Part shown: positions 55,440 through 64,000 of the stretch, piece after piece
Position numbering within the stretch: the first letter of the stretch is position 1
How the letters are laid out: every line of letters begins with the position of its first letter
NCBI GenBank assembly: GCA_029582265.1
Contig: CM055828.1
Span: 14,791,777-14,855,776, forward strand
Reading direction: 5' to 3'
Length of the DNA: 64,000 bases
Origin: Zoroaster sp. YZ-2022
Taxonomy: Eukaryota; Echinodermata; Asteroidea; Forcipulatida; Zoroasteridae
Position numbers and translations under genes: made by a program
Notes under the pieces: model-generated
Told to the model about the DNA's origin: nothing
The model's database searches: none
What the model saw: the letters and a program-made list of their open reading frames with translations, nothing else

Positions 55440-55790
55440 ACAGCCAGCCAGCCCGACCGACCGACTCGAACCCGGGATCACACAACAGGACACAGGCCTT
55501 AGCTTTTACGTGGTTGTACACAGAATAAATATATAGGAAGAAACTGACCTGAAATTATATAAACGGGAAGTGAGCAAAGAAAAACTGGCTGATGCCGGAC
55601 TGGAACACGCAACCTCTCGAAAACCGTACGAGTGCTCTACCAACTGAGCTACACCAGCCCCTATATATGTGGGTGGGTGGGTGTTCCGCTTATGCCAATT
55701 ATCTATTGCTCTTTTGGGCCAGGTCAGAGGCCAAACCATATCTGCCGAGTAGCCAGGGATTAATCCCGGTCAGATGCAAACAACCTGGGT
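55440..55790 (-). mobile_element. tRNA-derived SINE A, full copy
   Basis: On the minus strand: 'ttgtttgcatctgaccggg', 'gcagatatggtttggcctc', then the tRNA-like head (A-box-like 'gtagctcagttggtagagc', B-box-like 'ggttgcgtgttccagtcc'). Next come 'tttgctcacttcccg', 'tttcaggtcagtttcttcc', and a second B-box-like 'gggttcgagtc' at about 55465. It fixes the order of parts seen at 34709-35289. The tRNA-like part is internal, not at the start. Confidence 0.75.
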
Positions 55791-56019
55791 ATATATATAT
55801 CATTATACCTTGACGAGAGGGGCGAACATGTTAACCACTATACTGAATTAATTAAACAAGTAATTTTTCAAAAGCTTAAAAAAGATAATGGCTATTTTGG
55901 GCTGTATAAAAAAAAAGCTGCGGGACCGGACAAAACCGATAATTATGGAGCATAAGTGGCTGGCTTACTGCTGGTAATGTAAACAAAATAGGCCTAGCTA
56001 ATTATACAAACATTACCTT

Positions 56020-56231
56020 CTCTCTTAATGTAAAATAGTGAAAACCACTATTTCAAAGAGCTATATGGCGGACAAGTCTTTTTGGAGTGGATAAAGAGTA
56101 AAATTGGTAGTGTATAAAGAGTGAATTGGTAGCCTTTTACTGTAGTTTTCACTCAAATCAGAGTGGGTTTTACACTCCAAAAAAACTTGTCCGCCATATA
56201 GCTCTTTAAAAGAGCTTTTACATTAAGAGAG
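56020..56231. mobile_element. MITE, 'ctctcttaatgtaaaa' family, copy 2 (212 bp)
   Basis: It shares ends and inner blocks with 41192-41335. The arms are about 70 bp with small loops ('gagctatatggcggacaag' on both). It carries an extra ~65 bp in the centre with a 'ggtagtgtataaagagtgaa' repeat. Non-coding. Confidence 0.8.
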
Positions 56232-57446
56232 TTGGTATAGTTCAACACACACTCATAATTATTGTACAACATTGGTATTCGGTAATGTACTTTTATTTGA
56301 ACCGTCTAGTTTTAAAGAAATAATATAGGCATTCAGACGAAATCATGTATCGGGATGAAAGATAATGTGCTCGAACTAAATAAGTTTTAGATAATAATTA
56401 CCGGTACCGGTACCAGTTTTACCTTCAGCGTTCGGTAGTAGGTGTGTTTTTTTTTCTTTCACTTTTTGTGTTAACAGAGAACAATTTTTTTCAATATTTC
56501 ACATGATAAAACACACAATATGTATCAACAGTGAATCCAGTTTGGGAGGAAAAGGCCTCTTTGTTAAAACAAGTACATGTGTATATCGGAACCACATTCT
56601 ACTAAAAGGCATCATTATAAGCATGTCTACGAAGGTCGTGCATTTTTAGTCAACTTTGGATTATTGATAAAGTAGGGCACTACTAGCTGTATTTATAAAA
56701 CCGGCAATGAAACTAAGGCGGTAGGCTATGTTTTGTGTGCACTTTTAGTTTTTCACTTCTCCCTATTTTGGCAAGTGCGCCTCCACTACACTCCCAATCC
56801 GCCATAATAAGGGGGTGCTTCAACCATGAGGGCGCTCCAGACAAACTATGCATGAATTCTTATAACACAAGATTGAAATGAACTTTCCATATTCAACAGC
56901 TATCCTTAGTCCATTACATTTGTTCGAAGTTCTTGTTATTGTTGAAGGAAGGTACAGCCTTGGTAATGCCTGCTTCTACGAGCATGCTGAGATTCTATTT
57001 GAATCTAGATATACATTAAACAACCATTATGTGAAAGTTTCAGCTTACGTTTTGTCATTAACCAGAAAAAATGAAAATGTATTCAAATTGTTTGAATTCT
57101 GTGGAATTTAGGAATTAGTACCCTTTCCAACTTATTAGCAATAAATGTAATTTAGTTTGTTTCTTAATAAATTACAGCACTTCAAACAAAAGTATTTCTA
57201 GGAAAGATTGGTACCACCATCAAGAGCTTTATACCAAGTTAATATTTAATTATAAATACTACATTATACTATATACATCATAGAACTTGCAATTGAAAAT
57301 GAAATGCACTTTTTATTTGACTGTCCATTGCATACTGCGCTAAGGAAGAATATGTTCCATGACATAATTATGTAAAATGTACTTCAATTCCATGACTAAA
57401 TTCCATTTCTATTTCTTACGTCATCTCAGGACAAATGTACAATTAT
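56232..57446. other. No gene; MITE fragment at about 56948-57070
   Basis: 'aaggtacagccttggtaatg' and 'attaaacaaccattatgtgaa' belong to the dispersed family defined at 21435-21725. 'ccggtaccggtacc' at 56401 is a short palindrome. Nothing else is supported. Confidence 0.4.
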
Positions 57447-57798
57447 ACCGAGTGGTCTTGCTTACCGGACTCAAGTTCTGGTGTTAGCAGCAGAATGTGG
57501 GTTCGAATCCCGGCCGTGACACTTGTGTCCTTGAGCAAGACACTTAACCATAATTGCTTCTCTCCACCCAGGGGTTAAATGGGTACCTGTGAGGGCAGAG
57601 TTGGTTGATTAGCCCTATATGCGCTGTAATGGCAGCAATTGAGCTGTATACTCCCCAGGGAGCTGAGATAGTTTCAGGAATTATTTATGAGCCTTATGAG
57701 CCTTATGAGCAGGGGTAATAATATAATGCGCCTTGAGCACCACTCAGTTGGTGGATACGTGCGCTATATAAGTCCACACATTATTATTATTATTATTG
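57447..57798 (+). mobile_element. tRNA-derived SINE B, nearly full copy
   Basis: The A-box side is diverged (accgagtggtct), but the B box, body and ATTATT tail match the copies at 23744 and 51050. Confidence 0.75.
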
Positions 57799-57995
57799 TT
57801 GCAAAATGTATGTCCTTTAATGAGCTGAAAGAGCAAATGCGTTGTATGTTGTATAAATGTCTTATTACTTGTGTATTTTCTCTTTGGAAACGCACCCGCC
57901 ACAATTTGTTATTGTTGTTTTATAATATAATTGAAGTTACCTTCCCCCGGGGTTATGTTCCTATTTTTGGAATAAAACAATTTAATCAATTATAA

Positions 57996-58470
57996 GATTT
58001 GATAAAACTTGTAGCTTTGCATGGTGAAGAGGATAAGTAAGACGAATTGCGGTGACACCATGTGAAAACTGGTGGGACTATAGGATCATATCTAGCAGTG
58101 GGGGAGAGGAGTGTGTGTGCTGAATGAACTGAATCAGTTGTTAACAAGCACAGGGGGAGGGAGAGTGGTTGACTTAGGATGTAGGAGATCCCTCAGTCTG
58201 GGGTGGGTTGTGGACTTTGGATATAGAAGACGGTCGCCAAATATCGATGATGTAGAAACCGATGTCCTGTGGAACAGTGTCGTGTTTGAAGATCTCCGAT
58301 GACCTCTCTGATGCGTCTGGGGTGCCATGTATCGATGTGTGTGATGAGTCGAGCTGCCTGCCAGTCAATTTGGTGGTACTTGGTGTGGGAGTGTTTGACA
58401 ATTGCCGACTTCTCCAAATCTCCTCTGCAGCCGTGTGCTCGGTGTTCTTTCAATCTCGTTTGGAGATTCG
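57996..58470 (-). mobile_element. Penelope-like element 3' end
   Basis: On the minus strand the GIY-YIG-type C-terminal coding remnant (58460-58170) is followed by the 'caccatgcaaagctacaagt' terminal block (58075-57996) that ends every other copy of the family in this window. This physical link assigns the family to Penelope-like elements. The hammerhead part of the LTR is deleted here. Confidence 0.65.
58170..58460 (-). pseudogene. Penelope-like GIY-YIG endonuclease C-terminal remnant
   Basis: Penelope-like elements join a reverse transcriptase to a GIY-YIG endonuclease that nicks the target. The frame at 58453-58193 reads LEKSAIVKHSHTKYHQIDW and then RRIREVI. The pattern 'KSA(I/V)xxH' followed by 'HxIDW' and 'RxIREAIEI' is typical of the C-terminal half of this domain. 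After 'REVI' the frame shifts; a second frame reads QDIGFYIIDIWRP, which usually ends the domain. One frameshift is present at about 58295, and the GIY-YIG motif itself and the RT are missing. Confidence 0.65.
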
Positions 58471-60526
58471 ATCATGCTTTTTTTTAATTACTGCTAATTG
58501 TTATTTCTATCTAAACCTTTAAAATAAGGTATAGAATTTTTAAAAAAACACTAGCCTGATGGTCGAATCGTTATGAAACTTACTTGGTGTAAAGCTGATT
58601 GTAGTATCAATTTTTCTTTGGAATAATGTTGTCTGAGCTGCTGTCTCTTTACACTAGGCAACAAGTCTGTCCAAGATTGTCGATTCGCACAGAGCGAGAC
58701 GCTGTGTGATGCACTCCTCAGTAGTGAGGATATGCTAATATATTAATTTATTTTTAGTTTATTAATGGGCCATCAAAAAGTGTGGGGACATCCCCCCCCC
58801 CCCACCCCCCTCAATCGACGCTCATGACCAAACATATCTCCGAGCTTCTAGGGCATTTCCCCCTACAAGGGCCCTACAACCATGTAACTGTGATATGTTC
58901 AGCAGAATTTAGCTTTAATTTTGTTATCTGAAGGATCTGAATTCTGATCGAGAGAAAAACCGGGCCTCTGTTGGGGGCAAGTCCATTCATCATAGTTATT
59001 CAATTTGGGAGTGGGGCCCTAGGTGTGCTCCTGATCCTTACTTTGTTTTGGTCAAAATATGAATATACATCTTCATAAACAAGATTTAATTATGTTGCGG
59101 CTGTCACTAGCCAGTTTGTATACATTTGTATTTATTATCATAAAATGTACAGGTGCATGAATGAAAATTATATTCAATATGTAATTCAAGATAATAAAAC
59201 TCGTTCTTACGTTTTAAGGTACAGAGGTTTTTACCAGCTTTTCTATAAGCAAATAAAACTAAAATGATAACATCTTCTTTTAAGTTTAGACCTATATGAA
59301 ATCAGAACTTGATAAGGCCAACAAAAAGTCTCCATTCTCTTGTCCGAACTCTGCTTCAAAAATGCACTATTTGTCTCCAGAGAACTGGGTTGAATTAAGG
59401 CCCTGCACACTGAAACCAAAGTCGGAAACCTTTACAGCTTTTAAAAAATTATAATTTTGACAAGACCTTTGAAAATTTAAATTAAATTATGCTCTTTATC
59501 TTTGCTACCCTGCATACAACATTTAATTTACACAAATTCACATATAATTTATAACTTAATAACTTCTGAGTCTTTCAAATCCAATTTGAACGTGTAAGTG
59601 CAGGGACATTGGCTTATAGATGATTGGTGAGCCCTAATGCAATCATGCCATCATTCCTGTACCTTGGAGATCCTTTGTTATTAACAGTGATTGGCATCTC
59701 CTATTTAGCAGAGAGCGTTTGGAGCCTACCTCAAAGCTCTAGTACACTTTTAGTAAAACATCCATCAATTCAAAATTATAAGGAAAGGTAAGAAACCAAT
59801 TTGTTAACTTCATATTCAATTGCTTCACAAAATTCTGAAACCTTTGTGAAAGTTTGTGAATAATGTCCGACAAAACACATACATACATACATGAAAAAAA
59901 TTGTACAGTTGATAAAAAGTAGTCCATACACAAAAATATGTATACCTTCCAAATTACATTCGTCTTGTTTTTTGATAATTGTAAATATGAGTGATTACTA
60001 ATACCTTTGAATCACAATGGTTTAACATTGAAATTAATTACAAAACAGTCAAATTGTAGTGTAAAACTTACTTAGGTAAAGCTGATGATGGTTTGAGCGA
60101 TGTAACGTAATCAGCTGAAACTGTCACAGTTTGTTGTTTAATGTCTATCTTGATTCAAAGAGAGTGAGCCAACATTACCAATGTGTGGTACCTTCGCCTT
60201 ATTTAATGTTACCAAGTAGGAATTCATATCACAAAGTATCAATCTCTCAATAAAACAACTGCCCTGAATTATGTTGACTTTACAATACAAATGTTCTATT
60301 CAAATACCTGTATGAGATAATTGATGTGACAAACACAAGTATGTTTATTCTATCACAGTTATATACCAATTCAATATACATGTACTGCTAACTACTGCGT
60401 GTACAGTGTATTTGGTATATCAGTTAATGAACATCTAAAGCTGAATGCAAACAATTCATTTGAGACGCTGTCCACATACATATGTACTCCTTGATGTGAT
60501 TGCCATTTCTAGCCTTGACCATTCAC
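58471..60526. other. No gene; scraps of MITE-like repeats
   Basis: 'cttacttggtgtaaagctga' near 58580 and 'cttacttaggtaaagctgatg' near 60066 are related to each other and to 5285. 'accaatgtgtggtacc' near 60176 is an end of the 'aaggtac' family. A poly-C run is at 58791-58808. The short frames seen have no motif. Confidence 0.35.
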
Positions 60527-60637
60527 CTTGTCCATTCCTTGGGCAACCAGCGTGCCTCTGTGTTCAGCCATTTGCCATGCTGGATGTAGGTCACTATCCA
60601 ATTGGGATGAACTCCAGCAGAGAAGTCACGATGGAAT
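60527..60637 (-). CDS. Internal exon, possibly BRCT-like, host gene
   Basis: On the minus strand a pyrimidine-rich acceptor (cttatttcctttgttgacag) and a good donor (AAG then GTGAAT) bound 111 nt: one base, 36 codons, two bases. The peptide is rich in aromatic residues: FHRDFSAG, then VHPNWIVTYIQHGKWL, then RWLPKEW. The 'HPxWIxxxIxxGKxL' part resembles the third helix of BRCT domains (phosphopeptide-binding modules of DNA-repair proteins), but the usual Cys/Ser after the Trp is Tyr here. Composition, splice sites and frame make this one of the most convincing host exons in the window. The BRCT suggestion is weak, and no neighbouring exon was located. Confidence 0.55.
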
Positions 60638-61795
60638 CTGTCAACAAAGGAAATAAGGTTGTTAAAAGCAATAAATGCTTTTATATTGTGCCAGCTATCT
60701 ACATGTAGTGACAACTAATCTGATATGCATCATTATTACCCCTGCTCATTAGGCCAATTATCATTCCTTAAAATGAAGGTACAGTATGCTTATTCTCTTT
60801 GATTAAAGACATTAAACAACCAATCTATGACAGTTACAGCTTATTACGTTGTATCGTTAAAAATGCATTAATTTTTTTGTATTAATTCTAGTTTGTGAAA
60901 TACATGCTTTATTGTCATGGACTACCTTTGCAAGAGTACATAAGTCACTCCTGTTCATCATACACACATGCATGTGCTGGGTCTGTTGATCTCTATCTTT
61001 GATATTCTTTAGTGTAATCTGACAGCACTTTTTCCTAAAAAAGGTCAATCTAAATTGATCCATAACCTAAAACAAATTCTTGATACAAATATATGTAAAT
61101 CCACACATGCTTATAAATACATGTAAGATTAAATAAGTTTAACCTAAATGGAACATAATTTCTGCAAAGCAATTTTGTAAACATTAGCTACTGTAAGTAC
61201 ATGAATTACACAACTTTACAATTCACTAGGGGGACAATAAATCTAGCAGTGAAGGTAAAAGATGAAAGCAAACTAGCACCGGCTACATATGAAAGGAATA
61301 AAACTGTTTACGTCAGACAGTAATGAATCAAATGAAACTGGATTACAATGGGAATCAAATGAAACTGGATTACAATGGTAATCACATTACCATCCAGGTC
61401 TGAAGATCTAATTCCAATTTATACACAAAAATCATTAAAGAACTTGACATTTAAGACACAATAACCTTTTATGTCAGACCAAGGCAAATCACCATTAGAT
61501 AAAATCTTAATTTTGTAGTGGGCTGAAAATATCTCAGTATCCATATTCTTTAAGCAAAATGTAATACTACTGAAGCATGAATGCAAATTGAATTGATGAA
61601 TAGAATTTAAAAGCAGGTCAGTAGGCACTGACGATAAGAGCATGGTACTCTTTCATAAAACATTACAGTTCTTTACGGTTCTGAGAGTTCATACACAATT
61701 GTGTTTCCCGAAATTTATCAAGCTACATGTATGACCATACCAAGAATACATACAAAGCTAAATAAACCATCATTTGTAGGATATACTGTTCAAGT
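60638..61795. other. No gene; 29-bp tandem duplication at 61324-61381
   Basis: 'gaatcaaatgaaactgga' plus 'ttacaatgg' occurs twice in a row. 'gaaggtacagtatgctt' at 60775 is another scrap of the 'aaggtac' MITE family. No exon was recognised. Confidence 0.5.
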
Positions 61796-63437
61796 CAATG
61801 ACTGTACAATACAATGCAATGAGTGTGTACTATACATATATATGGACGATATCAATGACTGTACAATACAATGCAATGAGTGTGTACTATACATATATAT
61901 GGACGATATCAATGACTGTACAATACAATGCAATGAGTGTGTACTATACATATATATGGACGATATCAATGACTGTACAATACAATGCAATGAGTGTGCT
62001 ATACATATATATGGACGATATCAATGACTGTACAATACAATGCAATGAGTGTGTACTATACATATATATGGACGATATCAATGACTGTACAATACAATGC
62101 AATGAGTGTGTACTATACATATATATGGACGATATCAATGACTGTACAATACAATGCAATGAGTGTGTACTATACATATATATGGACGATATCAATGACT
62201 GTACAATACAATGCAATGAGTGTGTACTATACATATATATGGACGATATCAATGACTGTACAATACAATGCAATGAGTGTGTACTATACATATATATGGA
62301 CGATATCAATGACTGTACAATACAATGCAATGAGTGTGTACTATACATATATATGGACGATATCAATGACTGTACAATGCAATGCAATGAGTGTGTACTA
62401 TACATATATATGGACGATATCAATGACTGTACAATACAATGCAATGAGTGTGTACTATACATATATATGGACGATATCAATGACTGTACAATACAATGCA
62501 ATGAGTGTGTACTATACATATATGGACGATATCAATGACTGTACAATACAATGCAATGAGTGTGTACTATACATATATATGGACGATATCAATGACTGTA
62601 CAATACAATGCAATGAGTGTGTACTATACATATATATGGACGATATCAATGACTGTACAATACAATGCAATGAGTGTGTACTATACATATATATGGACGA
62701 TATCAATGACTGTACAATACAATGCAATGAGTGTGTACTATACATATATATGGACGATATCAATGACTGTACAATACAATGCAATGAGTGTGTACTATAC
62801 ATATATATGGACGATATCAATGACTGTACAATACAATGCAATGAGTGTGTACTATACATATATATGGACGATATCAATGACTGTACAATACAATGCAATG
62901 AGTGTGTACTATACATATATATGGACGATATCAATGACTGTACAATACAATGCAATGAGTGTGTACTATACATATATATGGACGATATCAATGACTGTAC
63001 AATACAATGCAATGAGTGTGTACTATACATATATATGGACGATATCAATGACTGTACAATACAATGCAATGAGTGTGTACTATACATATATATGGACGAT
63101 ATCAATGACTGTACAATGCAATGCAATGAGTGTGTACTATACATATATATGGACGATATCAATGACTGTACAATACAATGCAATGAGTGTGTACTATACA
63201 TATATATGGACGATATCAATGACTGTACAATACAATGCAATGAGTGTGTACTATACATATATATGGACGATATCAATGACTGTACAATACAATGCAATGA
63301 GTGTGTACTATACATATATATATCAATGACTGTACAATACAATGCAATGAGTGTGTACTATACATATATATGGACGATATCAATGACTGTACAATACAAT
63401 GCAATGAGTGTGTACTATACATATATATGGACGATAT
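61796..63437. repeat. 57-bp minisatellite, 29 units
   Basis: The units start 'caatgactgtacaatacaat' and end 'atatggacgatat'. By my count 25 units are 57 bp unaltered, two share one A-to-G change (units 11 and 24, at 62364 and 63103), and three are shortened (unit 4 by 2, unit 13 by 2, unit 27 by 7 bp). Since 57 is 19 codons, most frames are open, giving long artificial frames (up to 488 codons) on both strands. Only the frame-changing indels end them. Very low divergence suggests recent expansion or homogenisation. Confidence 0.97.
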
Positions 63438-64000
63438 CATCACAGTACGATATTCAATAAATTATCAGCTACATCGATTACGTTTTAGAAAATATTGAAA
63501 TGTAGCCATACTGACGATATTCCAAAAATATCACGATATCAAAGTTATATCGCCTGTTTTGCCACCAAACATCAGATGCCACCATCATGACTATTTTCAT
63601 CATCTAGCAAATGCTCTAGCAAATGTTCTAGTATGGCTCTCTGATTTTCAGTTCTTTTTACTTAATATGTAACAATTGTATTCCACTGGGCCCATTTGCT
63701 TACACATAACCTGAATTCTCCAAAATCCTTCAATAGTAAAGTGTTAAAACCTCAAAGACCCTGAATCCTTCAAAATCCTTCAGTTTTTATAACTTGTGGC
63801 CACTGCCTGAATCCTCCAAAATCCTCCAGTGACAGGTTTAGGTAATGGAATTTTTGGGTGTGGTGCTGGTGTAAGACAATGTATGCACAGGTGTTTCTAA
63901 TCTGTTATGTACATGGCCCAGAGCCAGGGACCATCCCTGCATGCTTCGAGCAATAAACAGTGTCCACTGACCCAAGCATGAACCTTCAAATACCTACATG
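63438..64000. other. No gene; three short related repeats at 63711-63830
   Basis: 'ctgaatcctccaaaatcc' and two near copies occur at 63711, 63761 and 63807, spaced 50 and 46 bp. No exon or RNA gene is recognised to the window end. Confidence 0.4.

Noticed and set aside
61796..63437. CRISPR-like array
   Set aside because: The units are contiguous with no variable spacers, and the sequence is eukaryotic.
61994..63460. 488-codon open frame (and long frames on the other strand)
   Set aside because: It lies entirely within the 57-bp minisatellite. Openness follows from the unit being 19 codons without stops, in several frames at once.

Overview
The window is eukaryotic: AT-rich, mostly non-coding, densely repetitive, with introns and no operons or long host reading frames. 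The mix of repeats (Penelope-like elements with hammerhead-type cores, Tx1/L1-like and Rex1/CR1-like LINEs, hAT, piggyBac-like, MULE-like and mariner DNA elements, several tRNA-derived SINEs, 57-bp and ~140-bp tandem repeats) fits a marine invertebrate. I lean to an echinoderm or another non-vertebrate deuterostome, but this is an impression, not a proof.

Host genes are seen only as isolated exon candidates judged by splice sites and phase. A plus-strand pair (12557-12648 and 19606-19691) joins in phase and reaches a stop. Other candidates are a start-codon exon at 29769, a 230-nt exon with strong splice signals at 42262-42491, and a minus-strand 111-nt exon at 60527-60637 whose peptide weakly recalls a BRCT C-terminal half. 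None could be named.

Layout. 0-10.5 kb: a TIR element (295-1092), a MULE-like hairpin MITE with an 11-bp target duplication (1731-1880), two Penelope-like LTR pieces, and a TTAA-flanked piggyBac-like element (7228-10476) invaded by a 5'-truncated Rex1/CR1-like LINE. 10.5-25 kb: host exons in long introns, microsatellites, hAT-like MITEs, hairpins, a 153-bp ribozyme-bearing insertion with a 12-bp target duplication (20498-20650), and a repeat present both with and without a SINE. 25-36 kb: SINE clusters, two head-to-tail Helitron/Helentron-like elements (25903-27890) and more microsatellites. 36-42 kb: a TIR element with 42-bp ends and a broken hAT element (37760-39521) with nested insertions. 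42.8-47.4 kb: a third Helentron-like copy, inverted, whose two ends enclose about 3.7 kb of unrelated sequence holding a TATA/GC-box promoter candidate and exons that could splice into a 53-codon frame. 47.7-55.3 kb: a decayed Tx1/L1-like LINE on the minus strand, split by a mariner-like element that is itself split by two SINEs. 55-64 kb: more SINEs and MITEs, a Penelope remnant with a GIY-YIG-like C-terminus, and a 29-unit 57-bp minisatellite (61796-63437).

The genes do not form a pathway. The value of the window is a readable record of nested transposition. The two items most worth follow-up are the cargo-bearing Helentron-like element and the short hammerhead-bearing Penelope derivatives.
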